Shown piece by piece: positions 10,374-21,261 of a stretch of DNA of 64,000 bases (position 1 is the first letter of the stretch; each line of letters starts with the position of its first letter). Location of the stretch: the NCBI GenBank assembly GCA_030512335.1, contig JAULSU010000001.1:558001-622000 (forward strand), given 5' to 3'. Both the position numbers and the translations under genes were made by a program. The notes under the pieces were generated by a model. That model did not search any database and was not told the DNA's origin. It saw only the letters and a program-made list of their open reading frames with translations. Origin of the DNA: Immersiella caudata (Eukaryota; Ascomycota; Sordariomycetes; Sordariales; Lasiosphaeriaceae).

Positions 10374-11716
10374 ATGTCCACAGAACCACACACAATCCCG
10401 CTCGCACACATGCCAGCATCAAAGAGCGAGTCGCGGCAGGATCTAAGCCCAACCGCAGACCTACCACCGCCGCCCCCCCCCCCGCATGGTCGCCTTTATT
10501 GGCACGCTGTGCTACGGTCTTACCTGGGCGGGCTGCATTCTTGTGAATCCTTTGATCTCGCGCATTGGGCATGGAACAAAGGCAGCGGGAAAAGGTTGTC
10601 TTTGTTGTCCCCGAGGAGAATCACAATTTTGGGGATTCTTTTGACCTCGTCGGGGGTTACGCTAGCTTTCATTTTGCACTGTGGTGTGGCAGCTTCTGCT
10701 GACGTAGGGCTTGATGGTGGGATTTGGGACGTCGCTGCAGTATTTTCCGTTTTTTTGCGCCGGCGCCGGAGTATTTTACCAAGCATCGGGCTACGGCGAT
10801 GGTATTTGTAGGTCTTTGAAGCATGTTCTGGGAAAATTGGATACAGATGCTGACGTCTTTTAGATCCTCGCCGGCGGAGGCCTCGGGGCACTCATCCTCG
10901 CACCCGTCATCCGCACACTCCTCAGTTCCGTCGGCGGTCGCTGGACCCTCCGCATCTATACGCCGCCTTCAGCCTCATCGCCGGTCTTCCTATCGCCATG
11001 GGCGGTCCCCCAAAGCCGATTATCCTCTATCTCATCCCCTGACCAAGAACCCGAGCGCCGCAAAACCCACGTCTCCCGGACGCTCGCACTCCGCGCGGCA
11101 TTTCTCTTCTCCGCCATCGCAGCCTTCCTGCAAGCAGCCAGAGCCCAACCCCCCCTCTCTTTCATCCCCTCGTACACCATCACCCCGGGCCTCAAAGCCT
11201 CAGACGGTGCGAATCTACTAGCCGCCAGCAACGCCATCAACTCTGTCTCTCGCGTGCTAGCAGGCTACGCGGGGGATCGACTAGGTCGCCAAAACACCCT
11301 CGTGATGACTCTTTTCCTCGCTGCGTCTGGCGTATTCACTATCTGGCTCTCCAGCGCGCTCACCATGGCGGGACCCTCGGTTTCCGTCCCGCCGCTTTGG
11401 CTGGCGTTCATCGTCATGTACAGCTTCTCGGCGGGAGGATACTACGCTCTCTTTCCGTCGCTGATTGCCGAGGTTTTTGGTATTCGTCAGTATGCGGCTG
11501 TCAACGCGTTTGTTTTGTTTGTTAGGGGGTTGGGTACCATGTTTGGGAGCCCGGTTGGGGGTGGGGGGTCAGCTTTTGGCGGAGATGGGGAAGGGGACGA
11601 GGGCGTATACGGCTGTGGCGTGCTGGGATGGGGCGTTGTTGGTGGGCGCGACGGCGTGTTGTGTTGGGGTGAGGTGGGCGGATACGAAGGGGAAGGGGCG
11701 GAGGTGGGTTGCTTAA
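10374..11716 (+). pseudogene. Decayed monocarboxylate-type MFS transporter
   Basis: Remnant of a 12-helix major facilitator of the fungal monocarboxylate-permease-like group. Recognisable blocks sit in different frames: a Pro-rich N-terminus (10374), GTLCYGLTWAGCILVNPLIS (from about 10495), GLMVGFGTSLQYFPF, an EYFTKHRATAM block ending in a likely intron near 10809-10863, then GGGLGALILAPVIR through GYAGDRLGRQNTL to SAGGYYALFPSLIAEVFGIR and VRGLGTMFGSPVGG, and a final GALLVGATACCVGVRW segment. Roughly the first three helices are missing after the Pro-rich tract. Lesions include TAG at 10705-10707 where Gln is expected, an extra TA near 10958 compensated by an extra G about 45 bases later, and an indel in the G run near 11560. 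At least five frame changes make it non-functional as a transporter. Confidence 0.85.
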
Positions 11717-12612
11717 AGCGAGGGTTGTAGTTGTGGGAAGGGTGAGGGTATTTAAGGATGGAGTAGAGAGTTAGGGTAGGTTGTTATGGCCATCTACAAA
11801 CTATCTGTTTTACGACCACGGCCCTGGAAAGCAGATGATTCTGTCTTTGGAGATGTCATGGTTGTGGGTAATCACCACACCGCAGCCGTTCAGGCATTAG
11901 AAAGCACAGGCGACAACTCTGCGTAACAGTTCCGATCTGTCCCTGTGGTAGAATTGAGGTACGTGGGGCCCCATGTATTCGACGCCCAAGCTCCAAGCTC
12001 CAGAAACAAGCGCGGAATAATTCACTGGTGCTCTTCTCGGCGCACTTGGTAGTTGCTGGCCGCACCTTTCTCACTTCTCACCTCTCTTTTCTCCGCCGAA
12101 TTTCTTCCTCCACCACAAACTCGCAACTTGCACCTCACAACCCGCAACTCGCAACTCACGACTGAGAAGCGTCAGCGACTAGGAAGAGCCTCTCGCAATC
12201 AAGCTAGAAAGCTTCTTGCGAACTACGCGAGCATTGTTGCGCTGCCTTTGGCAACGCGACAACTTAGCGCGCCTTCCTCTTTTCCCTTGCCTTGCCACCT
12301 CTCCGCCCACAACCAACCTGGCAGCCACCAAGCAAGCGCTTGGTTTTCTCTGCCTACTGTCGCAACCTATCAACTCTCACCCAACTCCTTTTTCCTTTCT
12401 TCACTCTCGTCACCCCGCCATCCGCTGAACTCAGAACGGGAGGGCGTCAACTCTTCTTTCTCAGGACGTCGACTTTTCTCTCTCGACGTCAAACCTTCTC
12501 CCTCAAGCCGTCACTTCTCGATCTCGTCTCCCTTTTCCTTTCTCTTCTCGCCCTCCGAAAAGTTATTCCAGGCGCTTCCGGAACTTCGTTGAGGCGTCAC
12601 CTCGCTCTCAAG
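11717..12612. other. Intergenic with long pyrimidine-rich leader
   Basis: No coding signal. From about 12060 to 12600 the plus strand is strikingly C/T-rich with repeated CGCAACT-type words, resembling the CT-rich core promoters and leaders of well-expressed filamentous-fungal genes. It leads into the ATG at 12613. Confidence 0.5.
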
Positions 12613-14463
12613 ATGATCGATCAAGCAATCCTGGAACTGCCACTGGTAGGAGCAATTGATTCCACCGACTCCCTTCGAGTTGGGCTGGTAGTAAGTATCG
12701 TTTTATCGAACCACGCGCCGTAGCAGACGGCTAACATGTTTTCCTTAGGCCCCGTATGCGGAAATGGGCACTCTCAACCTAGGAACCATGGTTGGTGTGA
12801 CTGATTGACACGTGCGCCTGTGAAAGGTTGCTGACGTGCTGTTCATCTAGGCTCACACCGCCGCGTCGGCTACGGTTACTGCTCTCACCACTTCGTCGGA
12901 TGCCCTCACTACTCCGTCGGACTCCCTCGCCGCTCCGTCGATTACCCTCACTTCGCTCCCTCGCGAGGTCCTCTGCGAGATCTTCCGCCGCACCTTCCAT
13001 CGCGGCTGGCACTATAAGCGCCACCATCGAAACCCCAACTTCATCAGGAAGCAGCTTGGCCTCAGACTTGTGTGCAGTAAGTGCCCACCAACTTGCCTAC
13101 GTACCCGTTACGGCGCTGACCTTTGCCGCAAGAGCTTTTTGACCACCTGGCTTCGCGCTATGCTTTCAAGGGCCTGGACCCCGCCTTCCTTGGACCACTG
13201 TACCTGAAGAGCAGCAACACTGTCGAGTGGCTCCTGGTAACCAAAGTCGAAGTTGAGCGAGAGAGGCTGGGAGGCGTTTGCGCTGACATCTTTCGGATGA
13301 TCGACGCTCTCGAAGCTGAAGTTGGACCGCTGGCGCTCTTTTCCCAGGAGCGCGACTTCTTCATCAAAGCCGCTTGCAACCTGTTCGTTTCCACCCGTGG
13401 GATCGCGGTCACAATCAAGGAGGCGAAGCGAAAGGAGCCGATTGAACGGCCGTACAATTCCCAGGAAATCGAAACTTCCACACTTTTGTTGATGGCGTGC
13501 TACCTGGGAATGGAGCCTCTGGTAGCGCGCCTCTTGAGCGTTAAAAGGGCACAGAAGCACCACGTGCGGTGGCAACACCCAACCTTCGGCCTCCTCCCGA
13601 TTTACACTGCAACGCTCGGGAATCAACTCGCAATTGTTCGTTTACTTCTCGACCGAGGAGCGGACCCTTTCGCACGGAGCGAGGCACGATTCAATGGCAC
13701 TGGTCCCTACTTTTGCTCATTTGAGCTTGCCGCACGGCTTGGCTACTTTGACATTGTGGAGGAAATGCTGAGTCGACCCAATCCGGTAAACACATTTCCC
13801 CACATGATATTCAGCAGTTCCCTCGTCTGGGCCTCGAGGGAGGGACAGATGGAAGTTGCACAGGCGTTGATGTCGCACAAGAAACTCAACCTCAAAACGA
13901 AGGGTAACCAGCACTGCATCCTTTACGCCGCCAAGCACGACCACCGAGACATGATGAAGTTCTTTGCAGCGCAGCGCGGGATCGATCCGAACTACTGGGG
14001 GGTTGCGAGGAATGGGGACAAGGAGACTGCCTTGATCCTGGCTTCGAAGAAAGGCTGGCTTGGTGTCGTCCAGGCGCTCTTGAAACACCCTAAAGTCGAC
14101 CCCAACATATCCTGCTCCATGGCGGGAGTTCAGAATACGGCCTTGACTGCGGCAGCACGCTATGGGTTTACCGATGTTGTGGTGGCTTTACTCGACCATC
14201 CGAAGACCAACAGGGAGGTTGTAGTTCTCGATTCGATCGGCAACGCTCTGACTGCAGCCAGCATCGCTTACGCCAGAGGTCACCTCGCTACATTCGATGC
14301 GTTGATGAATTACACCCCTGAAAGCCCTCCTCCCAAGCGTGCCGCTGTTTGGCGAAAGCGCAAGCAGCCTCCCAATAGCGGCTTTGATGGTGATGCTAGT
14401 CAGATTCCCGGCGATGCGTCGAAGAGGTCGAAGAGGGCGAAGACTGGAACAGAGGATTCGTGA
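12613..14463 (+). CDS. F-box and ankyrin-repeat protein
   Basis: Candidate substrate receptor of an SCF ubiquitin ligase. Exons 12613-12690, 12749-12790, 12851-13076 and 13133-14463 splice in phase to 558 residues. The region SLPREVLCEIFRRTFH near residue 80 matches the start of an F-box, which binds Skp1. Ankyrin repeats run from about residue 225 to 500, for example LPIYTATLGNQLAIVRLLLD, ALILASKKGWLGVVQALLKH and ALTAAARYGFTDVVVALLDH. The tail carries a basic, possibly nuclear-localising segment (KRAAVWRKRKQ and SKRSKRAK). F-box plus ankyrin is a common fungal pairing whose targets are mostly unknown. The first two tiny exons are supported only by splice sites and phase. A long CT-rich leader precedes the start codon. 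Confidence 0.8.
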
Positions 14464-15809
14464 AGAAGAACGAATGCCTCAAAAAGATCAACAAAGGCTT
14501 CGTAAAGAGCAGCGAAAGTCTCTGAAAGGTCAGTGAAGGCCTTATGAGGAGAATGGGAGGCTAATTGGGATGTTTGCCACGGGAAATGCATTGGGGAGCA
14601 ATGGGCTTGGAGCGTGGGATTTGAGGTACTGGTTAGGGACCTGCAGGTTCCTTTACTTTGGGAAACAGCGGGGAAGATACCTTCTGCTTTGGTCTTAGCA
14701 TTTGGAAATGGGGGGGGTACTCGCTGGCATGGCTGACTTGGAAACATGGAACGTTGCAGCCTTTGATCTGCCCGTTGGTGCATGTACTTACATTTGTTGA
14801 TATTCGAGGTCCGCGCATCGGACCGCAGAGACCAGAGGGGACTTCCAGGTTACTTGCGATAGCCTATTTGATGGGAAATCTCCCCTCTTCAAGGTTTAAG
14901 TAATCACCTCTCAATTTCAGCGCAGACGTGTGCTGCGCCTGAGTGCCATGTGGTGAAAGAAACGATATGTTTGCATTCTGGCTGTCGGTCACCGAAACGG
15001 ACGAAAATTTATGGGGTGAATAACAATTCCTGGCGACTGCTAAGCTGAGGGGCGGTGATCCAGTTATTCGCTATCAGCTCCCAACTTAGTTAGGATAGAC
15101 TTAAAAGTCCCACTGCTTTCTGTCTCAAGTGCAGGCTTGCTAGGTAATTACTAGTCCCAGTCTGTCGATTTGCTTGCTAGTATTTGACAGGATATAGACT
15201 GATCCTTCTCATGGGGGTGGATCACTCGAGATACCACTCCGGGTTGTCTGCTTGCTTTTTGCCGCTGAGCTTTTTTTTGGGGGGCTATTGTAAAGGGAAA
15301 AAAACAATAACCAGAACGCACCACGGCTAGAGCTGATCCCAGAGCGACTGTGCTGGTATATCCTTGAGACGGTTCCGGGTACAACGACCAAGCCCAAGAA
15401 AGAATTCCCCGCCAGAGACATTGGTTGCCTGAGAAAGTCCTTTCCCGAACGTCTATTTTGATCTCTTGGTTTGGCCCTCCTCCATACGCTTCAGAATCTT
15501 CACAATATCGTAACTAGGTGCGTGACTGAGATGTGCTGTTGACGAATCAAACCCCTGACACACACGGGGAAGACGATCGCTCTGGTTTGGCGCTAGCAGG
15601 CCGAGAGTGTGACCTAATAGCAGCGTGGCAGTGCTCAGCCCGGCATGTGACGAGCCTATCCTGGCGGCCTGGAGAGCGACAGGCAGCAGCGAATTTCGAC
15701 TTGGGCCAAGCGAGATATAGTGTGAAGGGAGGGCAACCACCCGTTCCTTCCCAACCCAACAACACAACAGACGAGACACCAATCCAGCGCGACAGCTCAC
15801 CGCCGGACT
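14464..15809. other. Intergenic 14464-15809
   Basis: About 1.3 kb with no supportable gene. Immediately after the F-box gene there is an imperfect purine-rich repetition (AAGA/AAAG words) to about 14540. Confidence 0.5.
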
Positions 15810-18083
15810 ATGGGAGACGCAACTTTTGTGGAGCCCTCGAAAGAAGGCGATTTGAGCGACAAACTCCAGCGCTGGCAACCTTTCAGAAGTGAAAGTGCGG
15901 GGTCAGACATTGACTGCCTGGAGCCTTACCAGTATCGACCCCTCACCAACCCAGCACGTGATATCCGCCTTCTTCGTCTCTTTCCAGGAGCGCGCGGAGA
16001 GCCGATTCGTATTTCCATTTTTCACGCCACCCTGGACGACGAGCCGAAACCGAAGAGGCCGCGCACTCAGTTGACGCTGCCCGAGCTCAAGGCCAAGGTC
16101 CCACCGGGCTGGAGGGTCTGGGAGACGATTGAAGGCCGCTTTATCTTTGTCGATAGGGATCCCGATGGGCACTCGCGCACGCGTTGGGAATGTCCCATCG
16201 AGGGGATGGATCCGTCGCTGTATCTTGCATCTGATGACGATATCCCGTCATTTGAGCCGGAGTATGAAGCGCTGTCATACACATGGGGCGCGTCTGGTGA
16301 CGGGGGGAAGATCATCGTTCAAGAAGGAACCCCAGAAAGGCCCTTGTTGAGGAGGTTGAGTCTACAGGACAACCTAATGTGCGCCCTCCAATACCTGCGG
16401 GACGTCGATAAGCCCCGAACGTTTTGGATCGACGGCATCTGCATCAAGCAAGCCGACGACCAGGAGAAAGGCCACCAAGTCCACCGCATGTCAGTCATCT
16501 ACCAGGGCGCATACCGCGTTGTTGCCTGGTTGGGGCCCGAGGATGAAGCGGCCGGCCAAGCAATGCAACTCCTGAGCTACATTGGTCAACAAATTGAGAT
16601 TCTTGACGAAAGCTACAACTGTCCGGCCCTGAATCCGGTTCCGAATCCCCTTCGAGTGAAGTTTCCCCTGTCACCGGAGAGGCTTGATGAGATTGACGAG
16701 TTCCTCAGCAACCCGTGGTTTCGAAGGCTCTGGGTGGTGCAAGAAATCCGCCTTGCCAACAAACGTGCTGTTCTGCAGCGCGGGAATACTACAATTTCTT
16801 TCAGTCTCTTCAGACGGGCGATCATGTTTCTGGACAGCGATGTCCAGTCATCCCACGGCCTGTCCTTGCTGGCGAGAGGCACCACCCTGTCTCGACCGCT
16901 GGAGCTTCGTCCGTTCTACCGGATAGTCAGCATGCTGCGAGGGAAGCGGTGCATCGACCCTCGAGACAAGTTCTACGGCGTTCTGGGGTTGGTTCCTCCG
17001 GGGTTTGCTGCTCTCGTCCAGCCGGATTACTCGATTACAGTTGGGGAGGCCTACAGGGATATTGTTCTCTCGCACATCAACCACACCGGCCGGCTTGAGC
17101 AGTTGGAGTACACGCATCAGTTTGGGAGAAAGATCGATACACCCTCGTGGGTTCCGGACTTTTCCACCGACCATTTTCGCCAAACCTCGTGCGGCTACCA
17201 GCAGCATTCGAGCGGTGTGTCACGGTGCGAAGTCAGATACGAGAGTCCGGGTTTCCTCCACGTTGTGGGAAAACGGTGTGCTACAGTGTCGCTGGTTTCT
17301 GAGCGCTTTCGTCGTGACTACGGCAGTCGAGCCATTGCTACGCTGAATGTGTGGTATTCTATGGTTTCCAAACTGACGGCACACTCAACTGGAGCTTCTA
17401 TCCCCGATGTCTTCGCCAACACGATTCAGCAGGGCTCACTGCAGGAAAGGCGACGTGATGACAGACGGCGCTTTCTCACCCGGGAGGAATGGCGAGAGAC
17501 GATGCATCAAATGCTGGCGTGTCCTCCGGTAGTAGAGGCGTTGTCAATCACAAAGGATAGGCTTCGGAGGAGATACATTCGGGAGTCCTTCTCATATTGC
17601 TCTGGATGGGCCTTGATTCAGACTCCCGATGGTTACATTGGCCTGGGACCGCCGGACGCCAAGGAAGGGGATGTCCTCTGTGTTTTGCTGGGCTGTGCAT
17701 CACCCGTGCTACTCAGAGAGACCAGTCCAGGAGGCCACTACCAAGTGATCGGCACATGCTACGTCTACGGGCTGGAGGATGCCATTGCTTTGCTTGGCCC
17801 GCTCCCTGAACCATGGCAAGGCCATCTTGAGAACAGACTGGGGACGAGAAGACGCTTGGTTTTTCACAACAAGGAGACGGGGGAGTACTCGCACGATGAT
17901 CCGAGGTTGGGTGAACTTGGCGATTGGGAGAGGGTTGATGCTAAGATGGGGGCAGACGACCCGGAGGTGTTTGAGTTTTTTCGACATAAGGAGACGGAGG
18001 AGGTCATGAACTCGGATCCGCGGATGTTACCTGATGCGTTGAAGGCACGAGGGGTGGAGTTGACGACTTTTGTTCTGGGGTGA
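15810..18083 (+). CDS. HET-domain protein flanked by two WW-like modules
   Basis: HET domains trigger heterokaryon-incompatibility cell death and related self/non-self reactions in filamentous fungi. The gene is a single exon of 757 residues. A WW-like segment (VPPGWRVWETIEGRFIFVD...WECP) lies at about 97-129. The HET domain starts at YEALSYTWGA (about 152), continues with FWIDGICIKQADDQEKGHQV and VVAWLGPEDEAA, and has the downstream CIDPRDKFYGVLGLV block. A second WW-like segment (LPEPWQ...FHNKETGEYSHDDPRL) lies at about 664-700. WW modules bind proline-rich peptides, so the protein may be tethered to a partner; that is inference. No disabling lesion is seen. It stands apart from the second, broken HET gene at 39.8-41.5 kb. 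Confidence 0.9.
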   Translation: MGDATFVEPSKEGDLSDKLQRWQPFRSESAGSDIDCLEPYQYRPLTNPARDIRLLRLFPGARGEPIRISIFHATLDDEPKPKRPRTQLTLPELKAKVPPGWRVWETIEGRFIFVDRDPDGHSRTRWECPIEGMDPSLYLASDDDIPSFEPEYEALSYTWGASGDGGKIIVQEGTPERPLLRRLSLQDNLMCALQYLRDVDKPRTFWIDGICIKQADDQEKGHQVHRMSVIYQGAYRVVAWLGPEDEAAGQAMQLLSYIGQQIEILDESYNCPALNPVPNPLRVKFPLSPERLDEIDEFLSNPWFRRLWVVQEIRLANKRAVLQRGNTTISFSLFRRAIMFLDSDVQSSHGLSLLARGTTLSRPLELRPFYRIVSMLRGKRCIDPRDKFYGVLGLVPPGFAALVQPDYSITVGEAYRDIVLSHINHTGRLEQLEYTHQFGRKIDTPSWVPDFSTDHFRQTSCGYQQHSSGVSRCEVRYESPGFLHVVGKRCATVSLVSERFRRDYGSRAIATLNVWYSMVSKLTAHSTGASIPDVFANTIQQGSLQERRRDDRRRFLTREEWRETMHQMLACPPVVEALSITKDRLRRRYIRESFSYCSGWALIQTPDGYIGLGPPDAKEGDVLCVLLGCASPVLLRETSPGGHYQVIGTCYVYGLEDAIALLGPLPEPWQGHLENRLGTRRRLVFHNKETGEYSHDDPRLGELGDWERVDAKMGADDPEVFEFFRHKETEEVMNSDPRMLPDALKARGVELTTFVLG

Positions 18084-18284
18084 TTGTCGCGACTAGGTGG
18101 GATGGGCTACCCCTGAGCCCCTGGGCCGTCACCAACAACCCGAACCCCGGAGAGAGCCGAGTGCCAGGCAGCAATTGCTTGGCATATTTCCTCCGCCTGA
18201 CTCACCGGCTCTTGTCAACCTCTTCAGCTGCTGGTGATAGCTCCATTCCGCAGGCAAAAAGACTCAACAGCGGAGAACTTGAGG

Positions 18285-19208
18285 ATGCACCCTTCACCGC
18301 GAAGAACACGCGCCCAGAGGAAGCAGCTCCTTTTTGACAGGGACACGGGTTTCAGCACACACCCGATTGACCTCACGGCCAGCCCCAAAACCAGCCAACC
18401 TGCAATTCTCGTCACGCCCTCTTCGGCCAAGCCCACGCCGCCTTTGGAATCGCCAACCTCAACGGCCATCCCCACAATTGCTTCTCATCTTCCTGCAACG
18501 CTCCCTAACCTTACACGAAAAAACCGCGCCCTCCTTCTACACAAGCAGACTCAGCTTCACGCCTCCCCGCTTCCCCCGTCCAAAGTACCTCTCCAAGCTG
18601 CCCTCGTCTTTGCTCAAGCCGAGGCTGGCACAGCGGCGTGCATTCACCCCTCCGGCCTCCTCCTCACCTGCGCCCACTGCGTTGCAGAAACACAATCCGA
18701 GCTAGACCTGGCCAAGACACACTACCTCCTTTTCGCCTCCGGCACACTCGTCGCAGCGAAATGCATCGCCTGGGACGGCAAGCGAGATTTGGCGCTGCTA
18801 CTGATCACGGCAGCTCAGGGGCTCACAGCGGGTGACCCGTTCCCAGCCATGGAAATAGCGGAGGAACCACCAAAGGTCGGAACGAAGCTGTTCTGTGTTG
18901 GCCATCCCGGAAGCGAGGACTTGGAGTGCGAAGAGGAGGGCGTCGCCACGGGCTATGATGTCCTGCACGTGAGCAGAGGGGCGTTCAGGGGCTATGCGGA
19001 GGGGCAAGATGTGCAGGACAACGAGGAGATTGGAGCGCTGATGCACGACTGCTGGACGTACTGGGGACATAGCGGAGCGCCGCTGGTTGAGTTCAAGACG
19101 GGGAAGTTGGTTGGCGTGCATAGCTCGTGGGACGAGGAGACGGGGATGAGGAGGGGGGTGGGGGTGGAAGCGATTCGGGAGTTTGTCAGCGGGAAGGGCA
19201 TTTTGTGA
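18285..19208 (+). CDS. Trypsin-fold (S1/HtrA-like) serine protease
   Basis: Single exon, 307 residues from the ATG at 18285; the frame is open further upstream but without ATG. The protease core carries GLLLTCAHCV (His131), GKRDLALLL (Asp168) and YWGHSGAPLV (Ser263), the catalytic triad of the trypsin-like superfamily. The usual GNSGGP is replaced by GHSGAP. There is no signal peptide; the N-terminus is basic (HPSPRRTRAQRKQ), so a nuclear or cytosolic location is likelier than secretion. The absence of a PDZ domain separates it from HtrA proper. Substrate unknown. It follows the HET gene on the same strand with only 200 bases between. Confidence 0.75.
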   Translation: MHPSPRRTRAQRKQLLFDRDTGFSTHPIDLTASPKTSQPAILVTPSSAKPTPPLESPTSTAIPTIASHLPATLPNLTRKNRALLLHKQTQLHASPLPPSKVPLQAALVFAQAEAGTAACIHPSGLLLTCAHCVAETQSELDLAKTHYLLFASGTLVAAKCIAWDGKRDLALLLITAAQGLTAGDPFPAMEIAEEPPKVGTKLFCVGHPGSEDLECEEEGVATGYDVLHVSRGAFRGYAEGQDVQDNEEIGALMHDCWTYWGHSGAPLVEFKTGKLVGVHSSWDEETGMRRGVGVEAIREFVSGKGIL

Positions 19209-19917
19209 TACCTCACATCGTTGGTATCAGATTGCGGCGCATGGGGATGTCGGACATGAGCCCTGCTGCCTGTGCGACTGATGCGCCGGAAACTGTCTTC
19301 GATTACCGACATGGTGTTCTCTTTCTCTCACGAACTCGCATAGAAACTATTCATTGGTTAGACCTGCTGGCCAAACTCAGTTACCTTACTTGGAGCAACA
19401 ACGACCAACCCTTGAACACACCGATCGGATTTTCGGCGAATCATGGCGCTCGAGGTGAAAGGAATGCAGACTGCATAACACAGCCCAGAGGAAGCCCCTG
19501 CCAGCAAGACAATGTGACAGTTTACTTTCCTAATGACTTTCCACCTCGGGAATACTAGCACTATTTTCCTGGGAATTGCTCGACGACGTGCTTGCGAATC
19601 TTTTCAACCTCAACTTTAGTCTTCCCGAGTCTTGTTCCGAGTCGCATCGGCGGCCGTCTTCCCGCTCTCGGCCCGTGGGCTGAGTGTCTTGGCAAGGTCT
19701 GATAGGGCTTCAGCTGGGACTGCAGCTGTGTTGGGGCTGTGTCAGCTCCTCCACGTCGAAAATACCCTGGCACCAACAAAGCCGGAACGCCCCAAAGTCC
19801 GAGGCGCAATCAGGCAGCTTCTACCAGAATTCCGAGTTTCTCAATCATAAAAAGAAGTCAGCTTGTTGCCAAACTTCGTTTCGTGTCGAGGAAGAATGAC
19901 ACCTAACCCGCCACACC
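19209..19917. other. Intergenic 19209-19917
   Basis: No gene seen. Confidence 0.5.
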
Positions 19918-21261
19918 ATGTTCAAATCGATATTCTCTTACCCGCTGGAGAAGCCGTATCCGTTCAGGTGGTTTACCACGGCTGTTTTCACCGGAGGAAT
20001 CATAGCTCTCACCCTTGCATCATTTCTGAGCGTCGCCACCCAAGGATACGAAACAGTTAGCGCCTACACGCCCAACCCCAATGTCACGGATGGCGGCAGC
20101 ATCTTTACGGATTGGCCGTCTTTCCTCACTACCAACACAAAACCTGTCTGCTCGCCAACTTCCATCCCCTCTGGCACACAATTCCTCACCAACAACACGG
20201 CGTTCAGATACAGCATCCTCGGTATTTCTCACAGCACAGACGGCGTTCAGCCAGCAGCCCTAGTTGGCTCCTTTCCCTACCAAAACAACCCCTTCCAGAA
20301 TTGCTCCATTCGCTCTGTCGATATCGAACTCGAAAGCGTGCAGCGAGATGCCATCCAGATTGCCAGGGGCCTCTGGGGCGCCGCCCTAAAGGCCTACATG
20401 GACTGCATCGTCGAAACCCCAACCGGTCTGGCCACCCTTAGCCTCTCGACCATGTACGATCTCAACCCCGCTAGCCGCACAAGGCAGTTTGCCACCCAGC
20501 CGAATAAGACAACACAGGCTAGCCTTTTCATGGCCCAGACCCTGTTGGCATCGTACGCGCGCAACCTCACGGACGAGATGACACTCGCCAACGCGAAATA
20601 CCGCCCGGAGGAGCAAGTGTTCAAGGGCGTGATCTCCTTCAGTCGCAGACCTGCAGTCCGCAACGTCACATCGCTAGATTACTTCATCGTCGACGGTTGT
20701 TTTTTCCTCTCCTTTGACACGCAAAGCGGCGGCAGGGACCAAGTCTATTACTGCCAAAACGACAACCGCATACCAAACCGTGACACCGTCGAGATCCTGG
20801 CAAAGTCAAACATCGACAGGAGATTGCTCCCGGGGATTTGGATCGCGGCGGACAGCGCCGCCAAGATGTTTTACTGGACGGTGATGACGGACCTAGGACA
20901 GACCAACGCCGGGCCGAATCCCCTGGTGGAGAAGGAGTTGATGGCGCATTTTAGCAAGATTGCGACGGCGCCGACGATGGCGGATAAGTTGTTTGAGAAG
21001 AGTGAGTTTCTGGGGGTGAGCCCGGCGGTGATGGCCACTTCGTACTTGTGTCAGGTGCCGAGGCTGAAGAGCACGGGGACGTTGTTGGTGGCTGTTTTGA
21101 TTAATGACATTGTTATCTTGTCGGCGTTGTGGAGGTTGTTTGTATTGCTGGTGGGGTATTTCTTGTTGAAGCCGGATATGATGGTTTGTGAGGGGTGTGT
21201 GGAGAGGGAGCCGTTGATTTTGACGCCGGAAAGGAAGGCGCTGAGGGTTTCGACGGTGTGA
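19918..21261 (+). CDS. Uncharacterised two-pass membrane protein with glycosylated ectodomain
   Basis: Single exon, 447 residues. A membrane segment near residues 19-41 follows a short cytoplasmic N-terminus (MFKSIFSYPLEKPYPFRW). A second hydrophobic stretch near 385-415 precedes a short cytosolic tail. The intervening part of about 340 residues has several NxT/NxS sequons and scattered cysteines, as expected for a lumenal or extracellular domain. The overall layout resembles a widespread family of fungal plasma-membrane proteins of unknown role, but I do not recognise a named domain. Confidence 0.75.
   Translation: MFKSIFSYPLEKPYPFRWFTTAVFTGGIIALTLASFLSVATQGYETVSAYTPNPNVTDGGSIFTDWPSFLTTNTKPVCSPTSIPSGTQFLTNNTAFRYSILGISHSTDGVQPAALVGSFPYQNNPFQNCSIRSVDIELESVQRDAIQIARGLWGAALKAYMDCIVETPTGLATLSLSTMYDLNPASRTRQFATQPNKTTQASLFMAQTLLASYARNLTDEMTLANAKYRPEEQVFKGVISFSRRPAVRNVTSLDYFIVDGCFFLSFDTQSGGRDQVYYCQNDNRIPNRDTVEILAKSNIDRRLLPGIWIAADSAAKMFYWTVMTDLGQTNAGPNPLVEKELMAHFSKIATAPTMADKLFEKSEFLGVSPAVMATSYLCQVPRLKSTGTLLVAVLINDIVILSALWRLFVLLVGYFLLKPDMMVCEGCVEREPLILTPERKALRVSTV

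Noticed and set aside
15453..15878. Minus-strand frame overlapping the HET start
   Set aside because: No recognisable features and overlaps the well-supported HET coding region.
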